The notes under the pieces: model-generated | The model's database searches: none | The model's input: the letters and a program-made list of their open reading frames with translations, nothing else | What the model was told of the DNA's origin: nothing | Position numbers and translations under genes: made by a program | In this document: positions 7,590 through 16,588 of the stretch, piece after piece | How positions within the stretch are numbered: the first letter of the stretch is position 1 | Layout: every line of letters begins with the position of its first letter | Assembly: GCF_004331415.1 (NCBI RefSeq) | Contig: NZ_SJOP01000017.1 | Span: forward strand, 1-64,000 | Reading direction: 5' to 3' | Length of the DNA: 64,000 bases | Source of the DNA: Kosakonia quasisacchari | Lineage (GTDB): Bacteria > Pseudomonadota > Gammaproteobacteria > Enterobacterales > Enterobacteriaceae

Positions 7590-7898
7590 ATGCGACTTTT
7601 TAAAGCGTTTGTTCTTCCTGTTACCTGCCTTTGCATTATGTCATCAGCCTATGCTGGAACCCAACCGGCGGGAGGTGTGATCCATTTTCGTGGCGCTATC
7701 GTTGAAGGGGGCTGCGAAACCCGTACACAGAACCAAAATCTGCTGCTCTCCTGTCTGCAAAACAATAAAATGCAGACCCAGCAAATCCCTGTTACCGATG
7801 AAACCCGGCAAGCTCTCTCTCCACAGGTAGCACAAGTCCAGATGCGTTATCTCGATGCGCAGCAATCTCGCGCTGAGGTTATCATCACCTATAACTGA
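7590..7898 (+). CDS. ymdA: Secreted protein YmdA
   Basis: 102 residues with a signal peptide ending in AYAG, then a short beta-rich domain beginning GGVIHFRGAIVEGGCE, the motif that identifies the small YmdA family encoded beside csgC in enterics. That motif resembles the start of fimbrial subunits, and two Cys residues could form a disulfide. Function is unknown; a curli-associated role is only suggested by position. I start it at 7590 because a GTGAGGTG ribosome site precedes that ATG; an upstream in-frame ATG at 7572 lacks one. Confidence 0.85.
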   Translation: MRLFKAFVLPVTCLCIMSSAYAGTQPAGGVIHFRGAIVEGGCETRTQNQNLLLSCLQNNKMQTQQIPVTDETRQALSPQVAQVQMRYLDAQQSRAEVIITYN

Positions 7899-7978
7899 TG
7901 ATTTTGAATATGTTGCCTTCTGTATTTCCGGGTACACTTAACGGTGTTAACGGGTTACTGGCCGGATAGGGGGCAAAA

Positions 7979-8509
7979 ATGCAACCACGTATGCAGGTGC
8001 TTCAAGGGGATATCACCACGCTTGAAGTGGATGTGATTGTGAATGCCGCAAACTCATCATTGCTTGGCGGCGGCGGTGTGGATGGTGCAATTCATCGTGC
8101 CGCTGGGCCTGCTTTGCTTGAGGCGTGCCGGCAGGTACGTCAGCAGCAGGGCGAGTGCCCGCCAGGCCATGCGGTAATTACGGCGGCAGGAAATTTAAAG
8201 GCGAAGGCGGTGATCCACACGGTTGGACCGGTCTGGCGTGGCGGAGAGGAGAATGAAGCGCGCTTGCTGGAGGATGCATACCGCAATAGCCTTCTGCTGG
8301 CAGAAGCCAATAGTTACATGAGCATTGCTTTTCCCGCTATCAGTACCGGCGTGTATGGTTACCCAAAAGCCGCGGCGGCAGAAATCGCTGTTAATACCGT
8401 TGCTGCGCACCTCATACGTCGGCCTCAACTCCAGCAGGTGATCTTTGTTTGTTTCGATGACGAAATGACGCAGCTTTACCAGCGCTTACTAACTCAGCAC
8501 ATCCAATAA
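7979..8509 (+). CDS. ymdB: Macro-domain O-acetyl-ADP-ribose deacetylase YmdB
   Basis: 176 residues, a single macro domain. The ADP-ribose-binding signature VNAANSSLLGGGGVDGAIHR (residues 22-41) and the second loop PAISTGVYGYP are intact. YmdB removes acetyl from O-acetyl-ADP-ribose and in E. coli also binds and inhibits RNase III. In E. coli K-12 the next gene, overlapping it, is clsC (ymdC); here nothing follows and opgC lies 35 bases away on the other strand. The ATG start is preceded by a purine-rich GGGGG site. Confidence 0.94.
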   Translation: MQPRMQVLQGDITTLEVDVIVNAANSSLLGGGGVDGAIHRAAGPALLEACRQVRQQQGECPPGHAVITAAGNLKAKAVIHTVGPVWRGGEENEARLLEDAYRNSLLLAEANSYMSIAFPAISTGVYGYPKAAAAEIAVNTVAAHLIRRPQLQQVIFVCFDDEMTQLYQRLLTQHIQ

Positions 8510-8514
8510 GTCGC

Positions 8515-8538
8515 GGCTGCTCTGCGACCAGAGCAGCC
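8515..8538. terminator. Hairpin between ymdB and opgC
   Basis: A perfect 10-bp stem (GGCTGCTCTG / CAGAGCAGCC) with a CGAC loop sits between the convergent ymdB and opgC genes. It lacks a T-run on either strand, so it may stabilise 3' ends rather than terminate transcription. Confidence 0.5.
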
Positions 8539-8544
8539 AGGGCG

Positions 8545-9693
8545 TTATCTGGCGTGAGCATGGCGCTTCGCGTCGTTTTGTTGCGGCTTACCGGAAAAAA
8601 GGAAGCGAAGTAATGGAATGCGCAGATGGATTTCATACAGCAGCAGCGCAATACCAATGACGAAGACCAGTCCGGTAAGAAAACCAAGGAGATTAGACTG
8701 GATATGCGGTGTGATCCACGCGCCAAATAACAACGTCAGTGGATGGTGTACCAGATAGATAAACAGGGATGCATTTACGAAATAACTGACGCGCGCAGAC
8801 TGGAAGTTCAGCAACTTGTGACCCAATGAAAAGACCACATTGACCATCCACAGCCCCAGTAGCATGGTGATAACCGCCTCGGTTTCGTACATCCAGCCAT
8901 CGCCACTGCCGTAGCGCTGGTTGAGCAAATAAGCCCCAAAGGCCAGAGCAGAACCGAACATGCACCACGGCGAAGGCGTGGTAAACAGCGACTTCAGACG
9001 CGAATTAATGAACGCCAGCGCACCAAGAATGAAGAACGGAATGTAGAACAAGGTCTGCATTACCGCAAAATTAAATAGCGCGTCACGTAATATTTCCGGA
9101 TGCAGTATCAACACAATTCGACGGAACGCCGCCCAGGCGATACCTAACAGCAGGAACCAAAGTGACAGTTGTGCCAGCGAAATATTGCCAGCCAGCCGCT
9201 TAGCGCTATTTTTTAGTTTTTTAAACAGCACCATGCTGACCGTTGTTAATACTACGAGGACAAGTAAGAACCATAAATGGGAGATGAGTTCCCATGACAG
9301 CGTGTTGAATTTGTCATAAGTCGATAGGGTGTGCCATTCGGCCGTTTTATCTTTCACATATTGCAACATAATAAATTGCGGCAGCGTCAGCAGTGGGATC
9401 GCAGTGAGCATAGGAATGCCGACGCGCTCAACGCGTAGCTTCCACCAGTGCTTTAGCGGGTAGCGCAAATACAACATGTATGAAAAGTAACCGGAAATAA
9501 CAAAAAACACCTGCATACGGAACGCATGTATGGCGTCATTGAACAGCGTCAGCCACCATGAGGGGTAGGCGCTGTTTACATGCCACATATGGCTGGAGTA
9601 GATCAGCGAAATATGAAACGGGATCCCAAGCAGCATCAACCACGCGCGTATGGAATCAAGGAAATATTCTCGTTGTGCGGGGGTTTTGGTCAT
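8545..9693 (-). CDS. opgC: Glucan succinyltransferase OpgC (MdoC)
   Basis: 382 residues, an integral inner-membrane acyltransferase of the acyltransferase-3 family with about ten transmembrane segments. It begins with YFLDSIRAWLMLLGIPFH, the family N-terminus containing the conserved Arg and His. OpgC transfers succinyl groups to the backbone of osmoregulated periplasmic glucans made by OpgGH, giving them negative charge. It is transcribed divergently from opgG across a 255-base gap, as in E. coli. The C-terminus is basic and histidine-rich (DAKRHAHAR), as usual. Confidence 0.94.
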   Translation of the reverse strand: MTKTPAQREYFLDSIRAWLMLLGIPFHISLIYSSHMWHVNSAYPSWWLTLFNDAIHAFRMQVFFVISGYFSYMLYLRYPLKHWWKLRVERVGIPMLTAIPLLTLPQFIMLQYVKDKTAEWHTLSTYDKFNTLSWELISHLWFLLVLVVLTTVSMVLFKKLKNSAKRLAGNISLAQLSLWFLLLGIAWAAFRRIVLILHPEILRDALFNFAVMQTLFYIPFFILGALAFINSRLKSLFTTPSPWCMFGSALAFGAYLLNQRYGSGDGWMYETEAVITMLLGLWMVNVVFSLGHKLLNFQSARVSYFVNASLFIYLVHHPLTLLFGAWITPHIQSNLLGFLTGLVFVIGIALLLYEIHLRIPLLRFLFSGKPQQNDAKRHAHAR

Positions 9694-9948
9694 ATTACTC
9701 CGTACATTCTCAGACTTTTCGTCTTATCCATAAGACAAATAATGATTACATTCGCAACCAACCCTACACTATGACCGATAACCTGTCTCCAGGATAAGCC
9801 TGCAAAACGATAAAGGGTTAGTTTCATTTGCTTATTCAATGAGCCTGCGTGGAGAACAATGCGGGGATTCAGTTGTCGGATAGCCAGAGTTTCCATTAAA
9901 ATGGATCGGATCGATTTAAGCACACAAAGGGGGAAGTGCTTAGTTATT
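9694..9948. promoter_or_regulatory. Divergent opgC-opgG control region
   Basis: 255 bases separate the divergent opgC and opgG starts and should hold both promoters, including the osmotically repressed opgGH promoter known in E. coli. I see no gene in it and no operator that I can name. An upstream in-frame extension of opgG from 9859 is not supported by homologues. Confidence 0.5.
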
Positions 9949-11502
9949 ATGAAACCTAAATTACGAATGATGAAAATGCGTTGGGTAGGTGCTGCTGTTC
10001 TGTTGTCACTTTATACGTCATCAGGCTGGGCCTTTTCTATTGACGATGTCGCAAAACAGGCACAATCACTGGCCGGTAAAGGCTACGAAGCACCCAAGAC
10101 CAATTTGCCCTCTGTGTTCCGTGAGATGAAGTACGCGGACTATCAGCAGATCCAGTTTAACCACGACAAAGCCTACTGGAACGCGATTAACACCCCATTT
10201 AAGCTTGAGTTTTATCATCAGGGTATGTACTTCGACACGCCAGTGACCATCAACGAAGTGACTACCACTGCCGTACGTAAAATCAAATACAGCCCGGATT
10301 ACTTCAATTTCGGCAATGTCCAGCACGATAAAGACACGGTCAAAGACCTCGGTTTCGCCGGTTTCAAAGTTCTGTACCCCATCAATAATAAAGATAAAAA
10401 CGATGAAATCGTCAGCATGCTGGGCGCAAGCTACTTCCGCGTGATTGGCGCAGGGCAGGTGTATGGCCTTTCCGCTCGCGGTCTTGCCATTGACACTGCG
10501 CTGCCATCTGGCGAAGAGTTCCCGCGTTTTCGTGAGTTCTGGATTGAGCGTCCAAAACCAACTGACAAACGCCTGACCATCTACGCGCTGCTGGATTCAC
10601 CGCGTGCAACGGGTGCTTACCGTTTTGTGATCATTCCAGGCCGCGACACCGTGGTAGATGTGCAGTCCAAAGTTTACCTGCGCGATAAAGTGGGCAAACT
10701 TGGTGTTGCGCCGTTGACTAGTATGTTCCTGTTCGGGCCGACTCAACCCTCTCCTGCGACTAACTATCGCCCGGAATTGCATGATTCCAACGGGCTATCG
10801 ATGCTGGCAGGCAACGGCGAGTGGATTTGGCGTCCGCTGAATAACCCGAAACATCTTGCTGTTAGTAGCTATGCGATGGAAAACCCGCAGGGCTTTGGTC
10901 TGCTGCAGCGTGGTCGTCAGTTCTCCCGTTTTGAAGATATCGATGACCGCTACGATCTGCGTCCGAGCGCATGGGTAACGCCGAAAGGCGAGTGGGGAAA
11001 AGGCAAAGTCGAACTGGTCGAGATCCCGACCAACGATGAAACGAACGATAACATCGTCGCTTACTGGACGCCGGATCAACTGCCGGATCCGGGTAAAGAG
11101 ATGAACTTCAAATACACCATCACCTTTAGCCGTGACGAAGACAAACTGCATGCACCAGACAATGCATGGGTATTGCAGACGCGTCGCTCCACAGGTGATG
11201 TGAAACAATCAAACCTTATCCGTCAACCTGACGGAACAGTCGCGTTTGTGGTGGATTTCACCGGTCAGGATATGAAAAAACTGCCGAAGGAAACCCCTGT
11301 TACCGCGCAAGCCAGCATTGGCGATAACGGTGAGATCGTTGAAAACACCGTTCGCTATAATCCGGTTACGCAAGGTTGGCGTTTGATGTTGCGCGTGAAA
11401 GTGAAAGATCCGAAGAAAACCACGGATATGCGCGCGGCGCTGGTCAACGCCGACCAGAACCTGAGTGAAACCTGGAGCTATCAGCTACCTGCCAATGAAT
11501 AA
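9949..11502 (+). CDS. opgG: Periplasmic glucan biosynthesis protein OpgG (MdoG)
   Basis: 517 residues including a signal peptide that ends at SSGWAF. OpgG is a periplasmic protein with an N-terminal beta-sandwich and a C-terminal Ig-like domain; recent family work gives it glucan-hydrolysing or transferring activity in building the branched glucan backbone. Conserved blocks include IQFNHDKAYWN, FYHQGMYFDTPV and DYLRPSAW-like DRYDLRPSAWVTPKG. Start choices are 9949 (GGGGGAAG twelve bases upstream, matching the 517-residue E. coli protein) or 9967. Its stop overlaps the opgH start by eight bases, so translation is coupled. Confidence 0.95.
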   Translation: MKPKLRMMKMRWVGAAVLLSLYTSSGWAFSIDDVAKQAQSLAGKGYEAPKTNLPSVFREMKYADYQQIQFNHDKAYWNAINTPFKLEFYHQGMYFDTPVTINEVTTTAVRKIKYSPDYFNFGNVQHDKDTVKDLGFAGFKVLYPINNKDKNDEIVSMLGASYFRVIGAGQVYGLSARGLAIDTALPSGEEFPRFREFWIERPKPTDKRLTIYALLDSPRATGAYRFVIIPGRDTVVDVQSKVYLRDKVGKLGVAPLTSMFLFGPTQPSPATNYRPELHDSNGLSMLAGNGEWIWRPLNNPKHLAVSSYAMENPQGFGLLQRGRQFSRFEDIDDRYDLRPSAWVTPKGEWGKGKVELVEIPTNDETNDNIVAYWTPDQLPDPGKEMNFKYTITFSRDEDKLHAPDNAWVLQTRRSTGDVKQSNLIRQPDGTVAFVVDFTGQDMKKLPKETPVTAQASIGDNGEIVENTVRYNPVTQGWRLMLRVKVKDPKKTTDMRAALVNADQNLSETWSYQLPANE

Positions 11503-14023
11503 GACAATTGAGTATATCGACATGCTGCCGCTTTCCGGGACGGAAAAAGCGGCGCTGCCGACAGAGAACATTCGCAGCGTGCATGAAGCGCTGGATAAAG
11601 AGCATACGAACTGGACGCGTGATGATGATACGCCGCTTGGTTCTGTGACGGCACGTCTGGAACATAGCTGGCCGGATTCGCTCGGCGAAGGGCAATTGAT
11701 CAAAGACGATGAAGGGCGCGCGCAGTTACAGGCGATGCCGAAAGCAAAACGCTCTTCGATGTTTCCCGATCCGTGGCGCACCAACCCGATTGGTCGTTTT
11801 TGGGATCGTCTGCGCGGGCGCGAAGTTGCGCCGCGTTACCTTGCGCGCTTGACCAAAGAGGAGCAAGCGCACGAGCAGAAATGGCGTACCGTCGGCTCTA
11901 TCCGCCGCTATATCCTGCTGTTGCTGACGCTGGCGCAAACCGTCGTCGCAACCTGGTATATGAAAACCATTCTGCCGTATCAGGGCTGGGCGCTGATCAA
12001 CCCAACGGATATGGCGGGCCAGGATCTGTGGGTTTCCGTTATGCAGCTCCTGCCGTATGTGCTGCAAACCGGTATCTTAATCCTGTTCGCGGTGCTGTTC
12101 TGCTGGGTTTCCGCCGGGTTCTGGACCGCGTTGATGGGCTTCCTGCAACTGCTGATTGGCCGTGATAAATACAGCATTTCGGCCTCAACGGTGGGTGATG
12201 AACCGCTTAACCCGGAGCATCGTACGGCGCTGATCATGCCTATCTGTAACGAAGACGTAGATCGCGTTTTTGCAGGCTTGCGTGCCACCTGGGAATCCGT
12301 GAAAGCGACCGGCAATGCGGCGCACTTCGACGTCTACATTCTGAGTGACAGTTACAATCCGGATATCTGCGTTGCTGAGCAGAAAGCCTGGATGGAGCTG
12401 ATTGCAGAAGTACAGGGCGAAGGGCAGATTTTCTACCGTCGCCGCCGCCGTCGCGTAAAACGCAAAAGCGGTAATATCGATGACTTCTGCCGTCGCTGGG
12501 GCAGCCAGTACAGCTATATGGTGGTGCTGGATGCGGACTCCGTGATGAGCGGCGAGTGTCTGACCGGGCTGGTACGCCTGATGGAAGCGAACCCGAACGC
12601 CGGGATCATCCAGTCGTCACCGAAAGCGTCCGGGATGGATACGCTTTATGCACGCTGTCAGCAGTTTGCAACCCGCGTTTACGGGCCGTTGTTCACCGCC
12701 GGTTTGCACTTCTGGCAGTTGGGTGAATCCCACTACTGGGGTCATAACGCGATTATCCGCGTGAAACCGTTTATTGAGCATTGTGCGCTGGCACCCTTGC
12801 CGGGCGAAGGCTCGTTTGCCGGTTCGATTCTTTCCCACGACTTTGTCGAAGCCGCACTGATGCGCCGTGCCGGTTGGGGCGTGTGGATCGCTTACGATTT
12901 GCCTGGCTCGTATGAAGAGTTGCCGCCAAACCTGCTCGATGAGCTGAAACGCGACCGCCGCTGGTGCCATGGCAACCTGATGAACTTCCGCCTGTTCCTG
13001 GTAAAAGGTATGCACCCGGTTCACCGCGCAGTGTTTCTCACCGGCGTGATGTCCTATCTCTCCGCACCGCTGTGGTTTATGTTCCTTGCGCTTTCCACGG
13101 CTTTGCAGGTAGTGCATGCGCTGACAGAACCGCAATACTTCCTGCAGCCGCGCCAGCTGTTCCCGGTGTGGCCACAGTGGCGTCCGGAGCTGGCTATCGC
13201 GCTTTTCGCCTCGACAATGGTGCTGCTGTTCCTGCCGAAGCTACTGAGTATTATCCTGGTGTGGTGCAAAGGGCCGAAAGAGTATGGCGGTTTCTTCCGC
13301 GTAACGATTTCCCTGCTGCTGGAAGTACTGTTCTCGGTGCTGCTTGCGCCGGTGCGTATGCTGTTCCACACCGTGTTTGTGGTCAGCGCGTTCCTGGGCT
13401 GGGAAGTGGTATGGAACTCGCCGCAGCGTGACGATGACTCTACGCCGTGGGGGGAGGCTTTTATGCGCCACGGTTCTCAGTTGCTGCTGGGTCTGGTATG
13501 GGCTGTCGGGATGGCGTGGCTTGATCTGCGCTTCCTGTTCTGGCTGGCGCCGATTGTCTTCTCGCTGATCCTGTCGCCGTTCGTGTCGGTTATCTCCAGC
13601 CGGTCTACTGTCGGCCTGCGCACTAAACGCTGGAAACTGTTCCTGATCCCGGAAGAGTATTCTCCGCCGCAGGTGCTGGTGGATACGGATAAATATCTGG
13701 AGCTGAATCGCTCGCGCAGCCTGGATGATGGCTTCATGCATGCGGTGTTTAACCCGTCATTCAACGCGCTGGCAACCGCCATGGCAACGGCACGTCACCG
13801 CGCAAGCCATGTGCTGGAAATTGCCCGCGATCGCCATGTTGAGCAGGCGCTGAATGAAACACCAGAGAAGCTGAACCGCGATCGTCGTCTGGTGTTACTG
13901 AGCGACCCGGTCACGCTGGCGCGTATGCATTATCGCTTGTGGGCGGCACCTGAGAGATATCTGTCATGGGCGAGCTACTATGAAACGTTGAAGCTTAACC
14001 CGCTGGCGTTAAAGGCTAAGTAA
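11495..14023 (+). CDS. opgH: Glucan glucosyltransferase OpgH (MdoH)
   Basis: 842 residues, an inner-membrane family 2 glycosyltransferase that polymerises UDP-glucose into the beta-1,2 glucan backbone and carries it across the membrane. The central cytosolic GT domain shows IMPICNEDVDRVFAGL, LDADSVMSG, SHDFVEAALMRRAG and the RRWCHGNL (QxxRW-like) motif. Hydrophobic segments flank this domain. In E. coli OpgH also inhibits FtsZ when UDP-glucose is high. The frame opens at 11465, but the start MNKT at 11495 matches homologues and overlaps opgG by eight bases. Confidence 0.96.
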   Translation: MNKTIEYIDMLPLSGTEKAALPTENIRSVHEALDKEHTNWTRDDDTPLGSVTARLEHSWPDSLGEGQLIKDDEGRAQLQAMPKAKRSSMFPDPWRTNPIGRFWDRLRGREVAPRYLARLTKEEQAHEQKWRTVGSIRRYILLLLTLAQTVVATWYMKTILPYQGWALINPTDMAGQDLWVSVMQLLPYVLQTGILILFAVLFCWVSAGFWTALMGFLQLLIGRDKYSISASTVGDEPLNPEHRTALIMPICNEDVDRVFAGLRATWESVKATGNAAHFDVYILSDSYNPDICVAEQKAWMELIAEVQGEGQIFYRRRRRRVKRKSGNIDDFCRRWGSQYSYMVVLDADSVMSGECLTGLVRLMEANPNAGIIQSSPKASGMDTLYARCQQFATRVYGPLFTAGLHFWQLGESHYWGHNAIIRVKPFIEHCALAPLPGEGSFAGSILSHDFVEAALMRRAGWGVWIAYDLPGSYEELPPNLLDELKRDRRWCHGNLMNFRLFLVKGMHPVHRAVFLTGVMSYLSAPLWFMFLALSTALQVVHALTEPQYFLQPRQLFPVWPQWRPELAIALFASTMVLLFLPKLLSIILVWCKGPKEYGGFFRVTISLLLEVLFSVLLAPVRMLFHTVFVVSAFLGWEVVWNSPQRDDDSTPWGEAFMRHGSQLLLGLVWAVGMAWLDLRFLFWLAPIVFSLILSPFVSVISSRSTVGLRTKRWKLFLIPEEYSPPQVLVDTDKYLELNRSRSLDDGFMHAVFNPSFNALATAMATARHRASHVLEIARDRHVEQALNETPEKLNRDRRLVLLSDPVTLARMHYRLWAAPERYLSWASYYETLKLNPLALKAK

Positions 14024-14037
14024 GCCGACATTAAGGA

Positions 14038-14067
14038 AAATACCGGCCTGAGAGCCGGTATTTTTTT
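14038..14067 (+). terminator. opgGH terminator
   Basis: An AATACCGGC / GCCGGTATT stem followed by seven T's lies 15 bases after the opgH stop. It is a strong canonical intrinsic terminator. Confidence 0.9.
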
Positions 14068-14095
14068 ATCTGTATCAAACGAGAAGAGGTTGCCT

Positions 14096-14323
14096 GTGAA
14101 AGTGATTTTGGTGGCAGTCATAGCGTGCCTGCTTAGCGGTTGCGGCAGCATCGTCAGCCGGACAATCCCCGGTCAGGGGCACGGTAATCAGTATTATCCC
14201 GGTGTTAAGTGGGATGTCCGCGACTCAGCGTGGCGCTACATTACCGTGCTTGATTTACCTTTCTCACTGGTGTTTGACACGCTTCTGTTACCGCTGGATG
14301 CCAATCACGGCCCCTACGAGTAA
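14096..14323 (+). CDS. yceK: Small outer-membrane lipoprotein YceK
   Basis: 75 residues. A lipoprotein signal peptide ends in LLSGC at residues 10-14, and the mature part contains the conserved core TIPGQGHGNQYYPGVKWD and LPFSLVFDTLLLPLD (DUF1375). Function is unknown. A TTG codon at 14090 is in frame, but GTG at 14096 has an AGAAGAGG ribosome site six bases upstream and gives exactly the E. coli length, so I choose GTG. The stop codon directly abuts the stop of convergent msyB, with no intergenic base. Confidence 0.9.
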   Translation: MKVILVAVIACLLSGCGSIVSRTIPGQGHGNQYYPGVKWDVRDSAWRYITVLDLPFSLVFDTLLLPLDANHGPYE

Positions 14324-14713
14324 TCAGCGCTCATCCCACTCATCAGCGGCTGTCTGGCCTTCTTCGGTATCAAGTGGGGGTTCTAGCTGGAATTCACCTT
14401 CGTCCCATTCGTGCAACGTATTCTCTTCTTGCCACTCCTGGCTTATCTCGACTTCATCGAAATCGCCGTCAAAGACACTTTGTGCGGCTTCACCACTCAA
14501 AAGAGGCAGACACTCGCCTGGCTCTTCTTCATCCGCAAAAAACTCAGCGCGCCACGCGATATCGCCCTCCTGAAGAACATACTTTTGCACATTGAATTGC
14601 TGCACGCTGATTTCTTCTTCATCAAGATCCGGGTTATCGGCAATGAATAATTCCCGCGCGGCATCAATTGCTTCCGACAGTGTTGAGTAATACTCCAGTT
14701 CAGTTTCGGCCAT
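14324..14713 (-). CDS. msyB: Acidic protein MsyB
   Basis: 129 residues, extremely acidic (Asp/Glu-rich, for example DFDEVEISQEWQEENTLHEW), matching MsyB. E. coli msyB was found as a multicopy suppressor of temperature-sensitive secY and secA mutants and is RpoS- and osmotically controlled; its biochemical function is unknown. The start ATG has an AGGAGC ribosome site seven bases upstream. The N-terminus is a few residues longer than in E. coli. It is immediately convergent with yceK and has no room for its own terminator. Confidence 0.92.
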   Translation of the reverse strand: MAETELEYYSTLSEAIDAARELFIADNPDLDEEEISVQQFNVQKYVLQEGDIAWRAEFFADEEEPGECLPLLSGEAAQSVFDGDFDEVEISQEWQEENTLHEWDEGEFQLEPPLDTEEGQTAADEWDER

Positions 14714-14808
14714 ATCATTGCTCCTGAGATAACAGTAAAAAAGGTATGCAGAAACCTATAGACGCTGGCTTTGCGAGCGTCAAATTTGTAATAAATGAAT
14801 CAGCGATT

Positions 14809-15140
14809 TCATGAGATAACGAGAACGCCGTACTGCTGAATGCGGGGGCAGTGACTGATATTTGTGCCTGCTTCTTTGAGTATCTCCGATCCTTCAGCCA
14901 CCTTCATAGTTAGCCCTCGGGGTTGGAGTTCTGCGTTTCGCACGCGCATACCTTTTCGGGCTTCGCTATTAACATTCGTGAAGTGAAAACGACTTAACGG
15001 GGCTTCTGGCGTGCCAATAATAAAGGCGACGGCTTTGCTGTCGCCGTTACATTTTCGACGGTAATATTGCGAAAGTGTGGCGTGGTATGTTTACCGAACC
15101 GCTGTTTTGCATCGCTACCCAGCGGGGCATATTTGTGCGT
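14809..15140 (-). pseudogene. Decayed 3' fragment of a GH28 polygalacturonase gene
   Basis: Minus-strand conceptual translation gives about 110 residues typical of the C-terminus of family 28 glycoside hydrolases (pectinases). It reads YAPLGSDAKQRF, then TTPHFRNITVENVTAT, changes frame at about 15045, and continues GDSKAVAFIIGTPEAPL, then FTNVNSEARKGMRVRNAE, ending at a TGA at 14809-14811. The frame change equals loss of one base modulo three. The N-terminal three quarters of a normal protein of about 400 residues or more, including the catalytic aspartates, is missing. E. coli K-12 has nothing between msyB and mdtG, so this is the residue of an accessory gene once sited here. No function is expected. 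Confidence 0.75.
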
Positions 15141-15202
15141 AGCGCAGCATGGATTTAGGCAAATGTATATTTTGTATCGAGCGCATGGTCACTTTTTATG
15201 CG

Positions 15203-16450
15203 CTACTCCTGGCGTTGAACGTTGCTGGTCGCCTCTGCACGTGCCCGGCGGGCAGGGCGCTGCAAACTGAACCACGAATAAAGGGCATTAAACAGAACGA
15301 CGCCCGCCGTCACGCAAAACACCGCACGAAAACCGTAGCTTGCCGAGACCGCGGCACCCATCAGCGGGCCGGTAACATTGCCAATATCGCGAAAAGACTG
15401 GTTGTAACTGAATATCCGCCCGGCAATTTGATTGGTGGAGTTATAGACCAGCAAGGTTTGCACCGCAGGAAGCAGCGCACCATCTGCGGCGCCGAGCAGG
15501 AAGCGCAAAATGCCCAGTTGCCACGGAGTTTGCACCAGTGACATGGGCAACAGTAACAAGACGGAGATTATCAATGCCGCGACCAGGATTTTCTCCGGGC
15601 CGATTCTGTCACCCAATTTGCCCAGACGGGGTGCGCTAAGCAGTGCCGCGACGCCAGGCACGGAGGCAATCATGCCGCTGATAAAGGCAATATTACTGAC
15701 ATTCCCTGCAAGATCGCGCACATAAAGGGTCAAAATCGGCGCAATAGAACCGGTCGCAACCTGGATAATCATGGTGGTAATAAACAGGCTCAACACCAGT
15801 TTGGGGCTTTTTAGCGAGGCGAAAACCTCTTTGAAATGCAACATCTCGCGTTTTGCCACCGGGGTGAAATTTTCGCGGATACACAATAACGTGAGAAGAA
15901 AACAGATAAATAGCACGGAGGCGGTAATAAAAAAAACCATCCGCAAGCCCCAGGTATCAGCCAGCAAACCGCCAGCCAGCGGGCCAAGCAGCGCACCGCT
16001 AACGCCTCCCGTAGAGAGCGTACCCAGCGCCCAGCCGCTTTTGTTGCGCGGCATTTGCGTGGCGATCAAGGCATTGGCGTTGGGTATAAAACCGCCCAGC
16101 AAACCGAGTAGCGCCCGCAGCACAAGAAGTTGCCAGACATTTTGTGCAATGCCCATTAACGCCATAACAATTGCCATGCCGAGCGCGGAACGCAGCAGCA
16201 TGATTTTCCGCCCTTTACGGTCGGCAAGACCACCCCAGAAGGGAGAGGCGATAGCTGAGAACAGGAAGGTGATGCTAAAGACTAAACCGGACCACATATT
16301 GAGCGCGCCGGGATCGGTGATGCCAAGCTGCTCGACATAGAGGGGGATAAAAGGCATGACCAGGCTAAACGCCGCGCCGGTGAGAAAACAGCCAAACCAG
16401 GCAACGGTGAGATTGCGCTTCCAGTTTATTGGGGCATCAGAGAGAGACAT
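15203..16450 (-). CDS. mdtG: MFS multidrug exporter MdtG
   Basis: 415 residues with twelve predicted transmembrane segments, a DHA1-family proton-driven drug exporter; E. coli MdtG (YceE) confers fosfomycin and deoxycholate resistance when overproduced. The motif A loop GGLADRKGRKIMLLRSALG lies between helices 2 and 3, and a second copy (LGKLGDRIGPEKIL) is found after helix 8. I start it at MSLSDAPINWKRN (16450); an upstream ATG at 16468 lacks family support. In E. coli it belongs to the MarA/SoxS/Rob regulon; I did not identify that site here. Confidence 0.94.
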   Translation of the reverse strand: MSLSDAPINWKRNLTVAWFGCFLTGAAFSLVMPFIPLYVEQLGITDPGALNMWSGLVFSITFLFSAIASPFWGGLADRKGRKIMLLRSALGMAIVMALMGIAQNVWQLLVLRALLGLLGGFIPNANALIATQMPRNKSGWALGTLSTGGVSGALLGPLAGGLLADTWGLRMVFFITASVLFICFLLTLLCIRENFTPVAKREMLHFKEVFASLKSPKLVLSLFITTMIIQVATGSIAPILTLYVRDLAGNVSNIAFISGMIASVPGVAALLSAPRLGKLGDRIGPEKILVAALIISVLLLLPMSLVQTPWQLGILRFLLGAADGALLPAVQTLLVYNSTNQIAGRIFSYNQSFRDIGNVTGPLMGAAVSASYGFRAVFCVTAGVVLFNALYSWFSLQRPARRARAEATSNVQRQE

Positions 16451-16552
16451 AACCGTCCGTAACAGCACACATTAATAATAATCGATAGTAAGCATGCTAA
16501 TTATGCGCCCAGGTTATGATTGCCGCAATGCGCTGGCGCAGCTTTGTATGAC

Positions 16553-16583
16553 AAAAAAAGAGCCTGCATTTGCAGGCTCTTTA
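16553..16583 (-). terminator. lpxL terminator
   Basis: On the minus strand an AGAGCCTGCA / TGCAGGCTCT stem with an AA loop is followed by seven T's, six bases after the lpxL stop. It is a strong intrinsic terminator. Confidence 0.9.
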
Positions 16584-16588
16584 TCGAT

